From the NCBI GenBank assembly GCA_963720775.1, contig CAVRGR010000002.1:1-64000 (forward strand): 64,000 nucleotides of DNA, written 5' to 3'. Positions 1 to 8,922 of this stretch are shown here, piece after piece. This DNA comes from JAENVT01 sp963720775. GTDB taxonomy: Bacteria > Actinomycetota > Acidimicrobiia > Acidimicrobiales > Ilumatobacteraceae. Every line of letters begins with the position of its first letter. Position 1 is the first letter of the stretch. The notes beneath the pieces are model-generated. The model did not search any database, was not told where the DNA came from, and was given only the letters and a program-made list of their open reading frames with translations. Made by a program: the position numbers and the translations under genes.

Positions 1-362
1 TTGTCGACGAACGCCTTGGCCGCTGCCTTCGCCGCGTCCATCCGCGTCGGCTTGAGGTCGGTGGCCAGCATGCTGTTCGACACGTCGAAGGCCAGGATGA
101 CGACGCCTTCGCGATGCGGCAAGCCGACACTCATCTGCGGTCTGGCAAACGCCACCACCATCACCGCGAGCGCCGTCAGGAACAAGACGGCGGGAACGTG
201 GCGGACTCGACGCAGCCGGCTCGCCGCGGCTGTTGGCGCGAAGCCCTGCGCGGCGAGTGCCGCAGAACGCTCGCCGCGCCGCCGGGCCGCGCGGACGTAC
301 GCGGCGACGGCGAGCGGTACCACTACGAGGAGAACGAGCATGCTCGGCGAGGCGAACGACAT
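1..362 (-). CDS. VWA-domain membrane protein (BatA-like), 5' part
   Basis: This is the first about 120 codons of a protein that runs off the window. The start ATG (362-360) shares a base with the TGA of the DUF58 gene, so the two are translationally coupled. A first membrane segment lies near residues 8-24 and a second near 58-74. The VWA domain follows, with the MIDAS signature DVSNS at about residues 93-97. The order MoxR, DUF58, VWA is the classical MoxR-chaperone cluster, in which the ATPase is thought to act on the metal-binding VWA protein at the membrane. The specific substrate is unknown. Confidence 0.85.
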   Translation of the reverse strand, partial: MSFASPSMLVLLVVVPLAVAAYVRAARRRGERSAALAAQGFAPTAAASRLRRVRHVPAVLFLTALAVMVVAFARPQMSVGLPHREGVVILAFDVSNSMLATDLKPTRMDAAKAAAKAFVD

Positions 363-1255
363 CAGCGCCTCTGCCTCTTACGGCTCTCGACCATGTGCAC
401 CATGGCGCGGACGAGATCGTCCTCGGTGGAAACCTCGTACAGCGGGGTGCCTGCCTGCTTCGCCAATTCGCGAACTCCGGCCTCACGTGCTGCGGCGGCG
501 TCGGCGAAGCGCCGCCGAAACTCGGGATCGCTGCTGTCGACCGAGAGCAACTCGCCGGTCTCGACGTCTTCGACGACGATCCATCCGGCGTCGGGGAGCG
601 CCAGTTCGCCGGGATCGGTCAAGCGAATGGCGATCACTTCGTGTCGTTCTGTCAACCGGGCCATCGCTCGCTCCCAACCCGGCTCGCTGATGAAGTCGGA
701 GATCACGAACACGAGCGAGCGCCGCCGCGCGATCGCGGCACCGGCCTCGATCAACCGCTGAAGATCGGTGGTTCCGTGCGACTCGGTGGCGGGTCGTAGC
801 AGTTCGTGGGCGAGCCGCAGCACGTGCATGCGTCCGTTGCGCGGCGGGAGCGTCTGCTCGACGGCGTTGTTGTAGAGGATTGCACCCACGCGGTTGCCTC
901 CACGAGTGAGCACCCACGCCAAGGCGATCGCGATCTCGACGAGCACGGTCTCCTTCGGTCGCGCCGCGGGTCCGAAGCCCATTGACGGCGAACGGTCGAG
1001 CAGGAGCCACGCGGTGAGCTCACGATCCTCGAGGAACGTGCGCACGTGGGCTACGTCGGTGCGCGCCGTCACGTTCCAGTCGATGTGGCGCACGTCGTCA
1101 CCCAGCTCGTACTCGCGCAGGTCGGCAACGTCGACACCGGCGCCGCGGAACATCGTGCGATAGTCGCCTTGGAGGCGGCCGTCGAGGCGGCGGATCACTC
1201 GCCACTCCAGCCGGCGCAGCAGTCGCTCAGGCGTCTGGACGGTAGAGGGCGTCAT
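362..1255 (-). CDS. DUF58 domain-containing protein
   Basis: 297 residues. It carries the DUF58 hallmark GDDVRHIDWN at about residues 52-61, followed by a VWA-like fold beginning LLLDRSPSMGFG near residue 85. Its start lies 29 nt inside the 3' end of the MoxR gene and its stop overlaps the start of the VWA gene, so it is the middle gene of a tightly coupled operon. DUF58 proteins accompany MoxR ATPases and VWA proteins; the biochemical role is not established. No signal peptide is visible. Confidence 0.9.
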   Translation of the reverse strand: MTPSTVQTPERLLRRLEWRVIRRLDGRLQGDYRTMFRGAGVDVADLREYELGDDVRHIDWNVTARTDVAHVRTFLEDRELTAWLLLDRSPSMGFGPAARPKETVLVEIAIALAWVLTRGGNRVGAILYNNAVEQTLPPRNGRMHVLRLAHELLRPATESHGTTDLQRLIEAGAAIARRRSLVFVISDFISEPGWERAMARLTERHEVIAIRLTDPGELALPDAGWIVVEDVETGELLSVDSSDPEFRRRFADAAAAREAGVRELAKQAGTPLYEVSTEDDLVRAMVHMVESRKRQRR

Positions 1256-2249
1256 CGTAGGAGGCTCGAAACTCGCGCAGTGGCACGTCGGGAACGGGGA
1301 TCGCCGCGATCACTTTGGTGAGGATGCTGTCGGCACTGACGTTGTCGGCGAGCGCCTCGTACGACAGCACCACTCGGTGGCGGAGGACGTCGAGAGCGAG
1401 GTCGGTGACGTCTTGGGGAAGCGCGTAGTCGCGGCCCCGCAGGAACGCCAGCGCCTTGGCCGAGAGGATCATGTTGATCGAGCCACGCGGGCTGGCGCCG
1501 AATGCCAGGTAACCGGCGAGGTCGCGGAGGCCGACCGACGCCGGTTTGCGGGTTGCAGTGACGACTCGCACGGCGTAGTCCATCAATGCGGGGTCCACGT
1601 AGACGGCGTCCGCTGCTAGTTGCATCTGCAACAGTTCTGCAGAGGTCATTACCTGTTGCGGCGGATCGATCCTGGTGGTCATGCGCTCGACGATGACGAA
1701 CTCCTCGACCGGAGTTGGGTAGTCGACGAGCACCTTTAGCATGAACCGGTCGAGCTGCGCTTCCGGAAGCGGGTAGGTACCCTCGGACTCGATCGGGTTC
1801 TGGGTGGCCATCACGAGGAACGGATCGCCGACGCGGTGCGTCTCGCGACCGATCGTGACCTGCCGTTCCTGCATCACTTCCAGGAGTGCGCTCTGCACTT
1901 TTGCCGGCGCCCGGTTGATCTCATCGGCGAGCAACAGGTTGGTGTGCACGGGCCCGAGGGATGTCTGGAACTCGCCGAGGCGTTGGTTGTAGATCCGCGT
2001 GCCGATCAGATCGGCCGGCACCAGATCGGGGGTGAACTGGATGCGTTGGAAGTCGCCGCCGATCGTCTGCGCGATCGTCTTGATGGCCATCGTCTTGGCG
2101 AGGCCGGGGACTCCTTCGACGAGCACATGACCGCGCGCCAGCAGGGCCACGATCAGCCGCTCCAGCAGCATGTCCTGGCCGACGAGCAGCTTCTTCACCT
2201 GGAACACCACGTGCTCCATCGGCGCATTCCTGGTGGACGGCATGTTCAC
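1227..2249 (-). CDS. MoxR-family AAA+ ATPase
   Basis: About 340 residues from the GTG at 2249, chosen because GGAG lies 5 nt upstream; an ATG two codons later (2243) is the alternative. Walker A GVPGLAKT is at about residues 46-53 and Walker B LLLADE at about 105-110, followed by INRAPAKVQSALLEVMQE, typical of MoxR. These ATPases are chaperones that mature or remodel VWA-domain partners, here the DUF58 and VWA proteins encoded immediately downstream. The gene starts 34 nt after the stop of the HtrA-like protease, so all four genes probably form one transcript. Confidence 0.93.
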   Translation of the reverse strand: MNMPSTRNAPMEHVVFQVKKLLVGQDMLLERLIVALLARGHVLVEGVPGLAKTMAIKTIAQTIGGDFQRIQFTPDLVPADLIGTRIYNQRLGEFQTSLGPVHTNLLLADEINRAPAKVQSALLEVMQERQVTIGRETHRVGDPFLVMATQNPIESEGTYPLPEAQLDRFMLKVLVDYPTPVEEFVIVERMTTRIDPPQQVMTSAELLQMQLAADAVYVDPALMDYAVRVVTATRKPASVGLRDLAGYLAFGASPRGSINMILSAKALAFLRGRDYALPQDVTDLALDVLRHRVVLSYEALADNVSADSILTKVIAAIPVPDVPLREFRASYDDALYRPDA

Positions 2250-2283
2250 GTGTGCTCCGTTTCGATCGGTGTGGGGGAGTCGG

Positions 2284-3201
2284 TCACTGCTCGGGTGCTC
2301 CTGCCGCGCCGCCGGCGGTGGCAATCGGGATCGCGAAGCCGATGCCGACGAAGAAGGTCTGGTCGGTCGGGTTGGCCAGGGCGGTGACGATGCCGACCAC
2401 CTGTCCGGCACGGTTGAGCAGAGGCCCGCCCGAGCTGCCCGGGTTGACGGCGGCATCGAACTGGATGAGGCCGCTGAGCGTTTGCTGGCCGGCGATCGGC
2501 ACCGTGCGATTCAATCCTGACACGACACCGGCGCTGAGGGAGTCGACGAGGTCGAGTGGGTGCCCTGCCGCATAGACCTCGTCGCCGATGTGCACGCCGC
2601 TGCCCAGCACCGCCGGCACGATGACGCTCGGCGGCGTGTCGGGCGCGAGCACGGCAATGTCGGTGTTGGCGTCCTCCGACGAGATGGTTGCCGTCGACTG
2701 GCTGCCGTCGGCAAAGCTCACCTCGATCGACTCGGCACCATGCACGACGTGTCTGGCGGTGAGGATCTCGCCGGTGGCGTTGACGATCACCCCCGCGCCT
2801 GAAGTCGTGTCTTCGGTCGCGGTTCCCGTTCGTTTGGCGCGGATGTAGACCATCGAAGGCTGGATCGCGCGAAAGGCCGTCTCGCCCGGAGGTGGCACGT
2901 TCTGGGCGTCCGCAAGGCTCTTGTCGACCTCGGAGGTGATGGTGCTGGAGATCTGCTCCGGCGTGAGAGTGGATGGGTGGTCATCCGCGCGCATGACGGC
3001 GACGATGCCGAGCGCCACAGCGAGAACGATCCCAAGCCACGCAAGCCAGGGGAGCTTCGGCCGCGCTGTGCGTGGCGGGTGCTGGTCGTCGGCGCTGGCG
3101 GGCGCTTCGATCCGGTCATCGTCAACGACGCGCACCTTCGGATGGTACTGCCGGGGGTCGGCGGCGTGACGTCGGGGTTGGGCTGTTGCGGCCGGCCGCA
3201 T
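2284..3201 (-). CDS. Membrane-anchored trypsin-like (HtrA/DegP-type) serine protease
   Basis: 305 residues from ATG 3201. A basic, Pro-rich cytoplasmic segment (1-50) precedes one membrane anchor (about 52-70). The protease domain shows a catalytic triad: His151 in TARHVVHG, Asp181 in NTDIAVL, and Ser257 in NPGSSGGP. No PDZ domain follows; the protein ends about 45 residues after the active serine, so it is shorter than classical HtrA. It is the first gene of the MoxR/DUF58/VWA operon and diverges from the membrane protein at 3291. An extracytoplasmic quality-control or signalling role is inferred. Confidence 0.85.
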   Translation of the reverse strand: MRPAATAQPRRHAADPRQYHPKVRVVDDDRIEAPASADDQHPPRTARPKLPWLAWLGIVLAVALGIVAVMRADDHPSTLTPEQISSTITSEVDKSLADAQNVPPPGETAFRAIQPSMVYIRAKRTGTATEDTTSGAGVIVNATGEILTARHVVHGAESIEVSFADGSQSTATISSEDANTDIAVLAPDTPPSVIVPAVLGSGVHIGDEVYAAGHPLDLVDSLSAGVVSGLNRTVPIAGQQTLSGLIQFDAAVNPGSSGGPLLNRAGQVVGIVTALANPTDQTFFVGIGFAIPIATAGGAAGAPEQ

Positions 3202-3290
3202 GAGCCTTGCACCGATCGCCGTCCTTGACGTGCTGGTACCCGGGTGGTTCAATCCGGCCTGTCTGTTCGAGCTGGGCCAAGGGGACCGCC

Positions 3291-4118
3291 ATGCCATCGA
3301 AGACCAATTCGCCAGAGGGTGCCAAGGGCTCGGCCAGCGGCGGTCGGGGGAGTCGATTCAACCTCTTCATGACCAAGCAGGTGCTCACACCGCTCGTCGT
3401 GCTCACGGTGCTGGTGGCCTTCCTGCTCGTCACTGTCACCTACACGTTCAATCGGTTCCGCAAAGACGGCGAGTTCATCCCGGAGAACAGCTTGCCGATC
3501 ATGCTCCTCATCGGCACGGTTGCCCTGCTGGTGACGTTGGCCGTCGTCACGACGATCTTCGCTCGCCTCGGCCTGACGACCTACAAGCAAGCACTGGGGC
3601 TTCCGGAAGGCAGTGTGCGTGCGATCATCGCGTTGCTCCTCATCCTGCTGTTCTTCGTCAGCGCGATCTTTCTCTACGCGGACGTTGGGCGAAGGGGAGA
3701 CAGCCGTTCTTTGAAGGGCATCGACGCAACTCGGCTGGCGGCGATTCCGACGGACAGCATCCAATCACTCGAGCCGGTCGGTCAGGGTGACGCGCAGCGC
3801 TTCAACGTGGTGCTCTTCGGTCAGGACAAGAACCAAGAGAGCCGCGACTTGGCGAAGCAGTTGGTGACAACGGTGAGCACCTTGGTGGTCGCGGTCGCGG
3901 CGTTCTACTTCGGCACCACGTCGACGCAGTCGGCCGGAAACGCAGGTGCTGCGGCCGCCGGAGCAGCCGCGGGTGGAGCTGCCGGCGGCGCAGCCGGTGC
4001 CGGTGCAGCTGGCGGCGGCGGTGGCGGGGCTGCGGCCGGCGAGGCTGGTAAGGCTGGAGACCCTGGCGGCGGTGTCGCGGGCGGTGATGCGGCCGGTGGC
4101 GGTGGTGGCGGTCCGTGA
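3291..4118 (+). CDS. Four-TM membrane protein with Gly/Ala-rich tail
   Basis: 275 residues from ATG 3291, supported by GGGGA 5 nt upstream. Hydrophobic segments lie near residues 32-50, 66-88, 108-126 and 185-205. After FYFGTTSTQS the last about 70 residues are almost only Gly and Ala, a low-complexity tail. No known domain is recognised. It diverges from the HtrA-like protease across about 90 nt that must hold both promoters. Function unknown. The tail could be a disordered cytoplasmic linker, or could vary in length between strains because the DNA is repetitive. Confidence 0.75.
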   Translation: MPSKTNSPEGAKGSASGGRGSRFNLFMTKQVLTPLVVLTVLVAFLLVTVTYTFNRFRKDGEFIPENSLPIMLLIGTVALLVTLAVVTTIFARLGLTTYKQALGLPEGSVRAIIALLLILLFFVSAIFLYADVGRRGDSRSLKGIDATRLAAIPTDSIQSLEPVGQGDAQRFNVVLFGQDKNQESRDLAKQLVTTVSTLVVAVAAFYFGTTSTQSAGNAGAAAAGAAAGGAAGGAAGAGAAGGGGGGAAAGEAGKAGDPGGGVAGGDAAGGGGGGP

Positions 4119-4130
4119 CAGCGCGGTGAG

Positions 4131-6002
4131 TTACTGCGGGTCGTGATCCCAGGCGCGCAGGCGCCGAAGCAGGCTTCGTTTCTTGTGTTGATGTTGTTGC
4201 ATGCGATTGAGGATCGAATTGAGCGCCGTGATGGCCTCGATGATGTGCGGTCCCTTGTTGAGCATGACGCATTCAGCGCGTTCGGACATCGCTGCGTCGG
4301 TGACCTCGGCGCGCGAAGGCTGGCCGGTTCGGGCGAGGGTGTCGAGTACCTGAGTCGCCCAGATCACCGGTACGTGAGCTGCTTCGCAGGCCCACATGAT
4401 CTCTTCTTGGACCTCGGCGAGTCGCTCGAAGCCGACCTCGACAGCCAGGTCCCCACGGGCGATCATCACACCGACCTTTTTGAGTCGCATAGCGGTGAGG
4501 AGCAGTTCAGGGAGGTGCTCGAACGCGGCGACGTTCTCGATCTTCAAGACAACTCCGACGTCGTCGGCGTCGAGTTGCTCGAGTTCCGATTGGAGCTGTT
4601 CGATGTCTTGTGGTCGGCGGACGAACGACATGTTGATGAGGTCGGCGTGGCGGGCGACGAAGCTCAGGTCGTCGTGGTCCTTCGCGGTGAGCGCGCCGAG
4701 GTGCAGATCGGTGTCAGGGAGGTTGATCCCCTTGCCCTCTCTCAGGTTCGCTCCACCCGGGCGGATGTCGGTGACGGTCAGTTCGATCTCGTCGGCGGTG
4801 ACGTTGTCGATGACACCGCCGATCTTGCCGTCGTCGAGCCAGATCCGCTCGCTCGGTCTGGCGTGCAGGAACACCGCCGGAAGTGTGCAGCCGATCCTGT
4901 GAGTGCTACCGGCAATCGTTGGGGTGGCCGGGTCGAGTGAGCGAGTCAGCACGACTCGATCGCCAGCCTCGACTCGGTGGGCTTGTTCGGCTTCGGGAAG
5001 CTCACCAACTGCGACGGTGTCTTCGTCGAACCCTCCGTTGCAGGTGAGCTTGATGCCAGTCGTCACGTAGGTGGTTTGTTCGGTGGACGCGAGGCAGCCG
5101 CCAGGACCGGCTTCGCGGATCTCCCACGTGCGCTTGGCGCCACGACCATCGTGTAGTTCGAGTCGGTCACCGGGGTGGCGGCGCTTCACCCAAGCCGCAT
5201 CGTCGAGGGGTATGACGACGATCCTGTGGCGGGCTGCGACGGCAGGGTGCTGGTCGGTGGCAGTCAGCCAAACCTGCGCAGGTTCTACGACGTGACCGAC
5301 CTTGTCGCGCCGAGGAGCGATCCGCACGGCACGAGGGCCGCGTTGCAATGGCCCGGTTCGCAGTTTCGGGCCTGCGAGATCCATTGCGACCAGGCACTGT
5401 CGCCCGTCGGCCGCCGCCGTCGATCGCACAGTGGAGATCATCTGCTGCCACACCGCAGCGTCGTCGTGAGCGCAGTTCACCCGAGCGATGTCCATACCGT
5501 GAGCAACCATCTGCTCGACGAGCCTTGGGTTGTCGGCAGCCTCGCTCGGCAGCGTGACCATGATTCGTGCGGCTCGTTTCGCCGGCGACGTGCCGAGGAG
5601 ACGGTCGGCGTTGGCCGAGAGCATTTTGTATCCTTCGCCGAGTGCCACATCCGCCGTCGGCTCATCGGATGGGTGACCGGTCAGTCGAGTCAGCACCGAC
5701 AGGACGGCCTCTACCGTCGCCAGCACGTGCGGTTCGGATCGGCCGAGCGACGAGAGTCCGAGGTCGCCAAGACGAGTTTGCAGCTTGCGGACATCGTGAC
5801 GTCGGAGCTCGAGGTAGTGAACGAGGTTGGCTGCCGAGCGGCGATGCGCCGTATGGGCCGCGCCGATCTCGGCCGACCTCGCCCCCTCAGCGGCCAACAT
5901 CGCATCGCGCAGGGCGCGTACCTCCGACTCGAGGTGGGCGAGCGCCCTCTTGTCGTCGATCGGTTGCACCACACCTGACACTATGGAGCTGAACATGAAC
6001 AC
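4131..6002 (-). CDS. Atypical pyruvate kinase-like protein
   Basis: Up to 623 residues; the exact start is uncertain (GTG 6002 or ATG 5996, neither with a clear ribosome site). About 145 N-terminal residues, rich in charged helix, precede the pyruvate kinase barrel. The barrel shows MDLAGPKLRTG, IWLDDGKIGG, GKGINLPD, VVLKIEN with the catalytic lysine, MIARGDLAVEVG, and ATQVLDTLARTGQPSRAEVTDAA. The canonical metal and PEP residues appear present. It ends at MLNKGPHIIEA plus a short tail, so the C-terminal allosteric domain of normal pyruvate kinases is missing. It belongs to the long-N-terminus PK-like group; catalytic activity is likely but not certain. Confidence 0.85.
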   Translation of the reverse strand: MFMFSSIVSGVVQPIDDKRALAHLESEVRALRDAMLAAEGARSAEIGAAHTAHRRSAANLVHYLELRRHDVRKLQTRLGDLGLSSLGRSEPHVLATVEAVLSVLTRLTGHPSDEPTADVALGEGYKMLSANADRLLGTSPAKRAARIMVTLPSEAADNPRLVEQMVAHGMDIARVNCAHDDAAVWQQMISTVRSTAAADGRQCLVAMDLAGPKLRTGPLQRGPRAVRIAPRRDKVGHVVEPAQVWLTATDQHPAVAARHRIVVIPLDDAAWVKRRHPGDRLELHDGRGAKRTWEIREAGPGGCLASTEQTTYVTTGIKLTCNGGFDEDTVAVGELPEAEQAHRVEAGDRVVLTRSLDPATPTIAGSTHRIGCTLPAVFLHARPSERIWLDDGKIGGVIDNVTADEIELTVTDIRPGGANLREGKGINLPDTDLHLGALTAKDHDDLSFVARHADLINMSFVRRPQDIEQLQSELEQLDADDVGVVLKIENVAAFEHLPELLLTAMRLKKVGVMIARGDLAVEVGFERLAEVQEEIMWACEAAHVPVIWATQVLDTLARTGQPSRAEVTDAAMSERAECVMLNKGPHIIEAITALNSILNRMQQHQHKKRSLLRRLRAWDHDPQ

Positions 6003-6051
6003 GGGATGAACGAGCGCCCAATTCCTGGCTCGCGTTGGGCGATTCCGGGAG

Positions 6052-6522
6052 CTAGTCCCGCTCGACCCTCTGCAATCCTCGCCCGGGTGTCCATGACTCG
6101 ACCACGAGTTTGGTGGCCTCGGCGTTGAGAGCGGTGATGACGACTTCGATGATGTCGGCGACGAACATCTCCCCGTCCGGTTGCTCGTTCGCTTGGTCAG
6201 CGGCCACCTGGCCGGCAGCGATGGCTCGTCCTGCGATCTTCGCCTCGCCCGGCCAGTCGCTCTCCTTGCCCTCCACAGGATGAAAGGTCGGGCCGTGCAA
6301 GGCGAAGCGTGGATCTCGCCTGAGGTCCGCCCCCTTGCGGGCGTCCGTCATCGAACCGAAGCGCAAGTCGCCGGTTGTGAACTCGCACTCGATGCCCGAG
6401 ATGCGTGGCGAGCCGTCGGCGCGCAGTGTCGCGATCGTCTTGTGGCGACCGGCGTCGAACAGCCGCCGCACACGCCCGGCAAACTCCGGTTCGGCCTGCT
6501 CGATCGCCCCCCACGACGCCAC
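6052..6522 (-). CDS. Pyridoxamine 5'-phosphate oxidase-like (split-barrel) protein
   Basis: About 156 residues from GTG 6522. An open frame extends to 6762, but it would cross an intergenic repeat (6644-6701), so the shorter start is preferred. The core TIATLRADGSPRISGIECEF, followed by FGSMTDARKGADLRRDPRFALH, is typical of the FMN/F420-binding split barrel, where the conserved Asp-Gly-x-Pro turn and the R-x-P-R stretch line the flavin site. These proteins reduce or oxidise diverse small molecules or bind haem; the substrate cannot be told. It is one of two related split-barrel genes here, both on this strand. Confidence 0.75.
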   Translation of the reverse strand: MASWGAIEQAEPEFAGRVRRLFDAGRHKTIATLRADGSPRISGIECEFTTGDLRFGSMTDARKGADLRRDPRFALHGPTFHPVEGKESDWPGEAKIAGRAIAAGQVAADQANEQPDGEMFVADIIEVVITALNAEATKLVVESWTPGRGLQRVERD

Positions 6523-6643
6523 GGCCGCACAGCGTACCCGCCGGTCGAACGTGGTGTCAGCGAACGAGCAGGGGATCCTCGTCAGGGGAATTTGGGCGCT
6601 TCCCGTCGCAACTGTCGTGAGCAGCTCGCGGCGGCGATCGAGG

Positions 6644-6701
6644 ATCTGGGCGCCAGGGATCTCAACGCGCTGCAACGGTGAGCGCGCACCGGCGCCCAGA
6701 T
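6644..6701 (-). repeat. Dispersed intergenic element, copy A
   Basis: Two 11-bp arms, ATCTGGGCGCC (6644-6654) and GGCGCCCAGAT (6691-6701), form a perfect inverted repeat around 36 nt. Read on the minus strand, the loop keeps TCAC near its start and GAGAT near its end, as in copies B (48016) and C (48908). It lies between two minus-strand split-barrel genes. The nature is unknown: it could be a miniature mobile element, a REP-like palindrome or a structured RNA. Confidence 0.7.
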
Positions 6702-6807
6702 CTGTTGGTGCAAGTACAGGGGGGCCCAGCTTCTCGAAACCAACTGACACCTTGTCAATCATCAGCCGAAGCCCGAATGTCGGGGCCTCAGCCGAAGGAA
6801 GGTTGGC

Positions 6808-7215
6808 TCAGCGATCTTCGTCGACCGTGGGCAGCGTGAGTCCGAACATCCAACGGTGAGGCCTGAACTCGAGCAGTGTGACCTGGCCGACGTCATCGTC
6901 GTTCTCGATCGTGATGTCCCAGTCGTACTTCGTTCGGAAGGCCTGCACGACGGTTGCCGGTCGTGCAGCCTCGTGGATCGATACCGTCCCCTCCGCGACG
7001 ACCGGCTCGTCACCTTGCTCGAGACACGCAGACGCGGCGGGATTGTTGCGGAGGTTGCGAACTCGTACCGAGGTCAGTCCGGTGCCGATCCAGATGCGGT
7101 CTTCGACATATACGAACCATACAGGAGCGACATGGGGACGGCCGTCGGAGCGCACCGTCGCCAGCCAAACGTTGCGAGCCTCGTGCAGACGTTCGACGAC
7201 CACGACATCCAACAT
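6808..7215 (-). CDS. Split-barrel flavoprotein (PNPOx-like family)
   Basis: 135 residues from ATG 7215; the frame is open up to TTG 7269, but the family usually starts about ten residues before WLATV. The fold signature is WLATVRSDGRPHVAPVWFVY, then RIWIGTGLTSVRVRNLRNNP, in which strands and the conserved R-N-L-R-x-N-P loop bind flavin phosphate (FMN or F420). The tail FDWDITIENDD-like stretch and LEFRPHRWMFG complete the barrel. It probably acts as a small reductase or oxidase. It is separate from, and more canonical than, the paralogue at 6052. Confidence 0.82.
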   Translation of the reverse strand: MLDVVVVERLHEARNVWLATVRSDGRPHVAPVWFVYVEDRIWIGTGLTSVRVRNLRNNPAASACLEQGDEPVVAEGTVSIHEAARPATVVQAFRTKYDWDITIENDDDVGQVTLLEFRPHRWMFGLTLPTVDEDR

Positions 7216-7411
7216 ACTGCGGACCGCCGGGGACTCGACGTGCCCCAATAGCACCCTGCTGGAAGACAATGACTCGACCGAGAACTACGCCGAGCGATCA
7301 TCGCGCACCCTGCACCGAAGGCGCATCTGGCGTGTGTTCGCTCGGACTGCTCGGGCGTGGTGCGCTGGGATCATCGATCGTGTCGAGGCCTGCCGCGAAT
7401 AGTCTTCAGGC

Positions 7412-8170
7412 GTGGCCTCGACTCGAGAGGTTGATGTCGTGATCGTGGGCGCGCGGGTCGCGGGGTCCACATTGGCGTGTCTATTGGGTGCTGCGGGCTG
7501 GAGAACCCTGGTCGTCGACCGAGCCCGGTTCCCGAGTCCGACGCTGTCCACGCACTTCTTCCGCGGTGCGGGATGCGCCGGCGTGCTGGGCCGTCTTGGT
7601 GTGCTCGACGAGGTCCTTGCATGTGGTTCGCCTCCGCTCGTCCGCGAGTACAACGCGGACGCTCTCACGGGTTCTCATACGATCGACCCGCCGCAAGACC
7701 CTGGCGATGTCGGGCTTTGCCTGTCGGTGCGACGCGAGACCTTGGACGAGATTCTCGTTCGGCGGGCGAGACGCGAATCGACGGTCGATGTCCTCGAGGG
7801 GACAGCGCTTGGCGGGTTGCTCGTCGCTGATGGCAGGGTCACCGGAGTTGAGATTGCCGACGACGCAGGAGCACAACGAGTGCGGGCTCGCCTCGTCGTC
7901 GGCGCGGGCGGGCGTCGCGCCTTGCCGAGCTGGTTGGGGCAGCGATCCAGGAAGATCACCGTGGATCGCGGGCGATGTATTTCCGCTACGCCACCGCGAT
8001 GGCTGGACCCGAAGGCGACCCGGATGGACCCGAGTTCTCCCTCGGCGACGACGAACTTGCCTATGTCTTTCCGAGCGATGGATCGACGTCTTGCATCGCC
8101 GTGTCGGTGAACCTGTCTCGCTACGCCGACATGCGATCCGCAGGCCAGACAGCGTTCGAAGAGCGGCTCG
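7412..8170 (+). pseudogene. FAD-dependent oxidoreductase, frameshifted and truncated
   Basis: The first 170 codons read as a PHBH/geranylgeranyl-reductase-type flavoprotein: VDVVIVGARVAGSTLACLLGAAG (Rossmann FAD motif, split here as VDVVIVGARVAGSTLA) and LVVGAGGRRAL (second dinucleotide motif). Near 7922 the frame changes; the continuation LVGAAIQEDHRGSRAMYFRY reads in another frame to about 8170. There the similarity stops and an MFS-transporter tail begins. The C-terminal half of the enzyme (roughly 150-200 residues) is absent. It is a remnant of a recombination or deletion event, not a working gene. Confidence 0.75.
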
Positions 8171-8479
8171 CGCCGCCTCCTCGGCTTCGGTTGCCTCGGC
8201 ATCGGATTGGCCTCCGTGGTTCCGGCGGTGTTCAGCGCCGCGGGACGTATACCCGGCCTGCATCCGGGCACCGCCGTGGCCACCGTGTCAGCCTGTGGGT
8301 GGGGCGGGTTCGTTTGCGGCCCACCGCTCATCGGCCGTCTGTCCGCATGGACGTCGCTTCCCGTTGCGCTAGGCCTGCTGCCGCTGCTCACCGCATTCAT
8401 CGTCGTCGGCACGCGCACCTCCCGTGCGCTGAGCGATCGCCAACTCTCTGTCGACGACCAGCAAGACGCAGCAGAATGA
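8165..8479 (+). pseudogene. C-terminal fragment of an MFS transporter
   Basis: In the frame containing LGFGCLGIGLASVVPAVFSA the sequence encodes the last two to three helices of an MFS permease, ending AFIVVGTRTSRALS and a short polar tail at the TGA 8477-8479. There is no N-terminal part: the sequence upstream is the truncated FAD oxidoreductase, and the junction falls in about 8165-8178. It resembles the tail of the minus-strand MFS gene at 8858-10123 (both have the A-A-G/A-R-x-P-G motif), so two related transporters once lay here in opposite orientations. The stop overlaps the HAD start (ATGA). Confidence 0.7.
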
Positions 8480-8922
8480 TCCGGCATCTGCTCGTGGACT
8501 ATGGCGAGGTCATCAGCACGCCGCTGAGCGAGAACACGATCACCGAGCTGGCCGCCCTCGCCGACCAACCACGCGACACCTTCCTCGACCGCTACTGGCA
8601 CCACCGACTCGCGTACGACCTCGGTCAATCACCGACCGATTACTGGTCCGAGGTCCTGGCCCGCGACCTGGCCGGTTCACCTCCCGTCGTCAACCGGCTG
8701 ACGACCATCGACGTCCACGGCTGGCTCCGGCTCGACTCACTCACCCTGCGCACCCAGATCGTGCTGCACGACCTCGGCGCGCAACCGGGCGAGGTGTTGT
8801 TCATCGACGACCGCGCCGATAACACACTCACCGCCCGCGGCCTCGGAATGCACACCATCACATTCGCGTCCGCGAGCGCCCTCGACCGCGCACTACAGCT
8901 ACGGGCGGCCGATTCGGTGTGA
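8476..8922 (+). pseudogene. HAD-superfamily hydrolase with internal deletion
   Basis: 148 residues starting MIRHLLVDYGEVIS (motif I, Asp8). The cap region follows, up to GWLRLDSLTLR, and then jumps directly to TQIVLHDLGAQPGEVLFIDDR (motif IV acidic pair). The roughly 45-50 residues that should hold motif II (the S-N/T-A-P type serine or threonine) and the motif III lysine are missing, although the frame is kept. Family members are usually about 200 residues. Without motifs II and III phosphatase activity is not expected. It may be a relic, or a binding-only protein if expressed. Its 3' end overlaps the converging MFS gene by 65 nt. Confidence 0.7.

Noticed and set aside
4350..4375. Extra copy of the dispersed repeat (CGCCCAGATC)
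   Set aside because: Only one half-arm, inside the pyruvate kinase-like coding sequence, without a partner arm. The similar GCCGCCCAGATCTGA at 48836-48850 is the end of the RraA-like gene and also lacks a partner.
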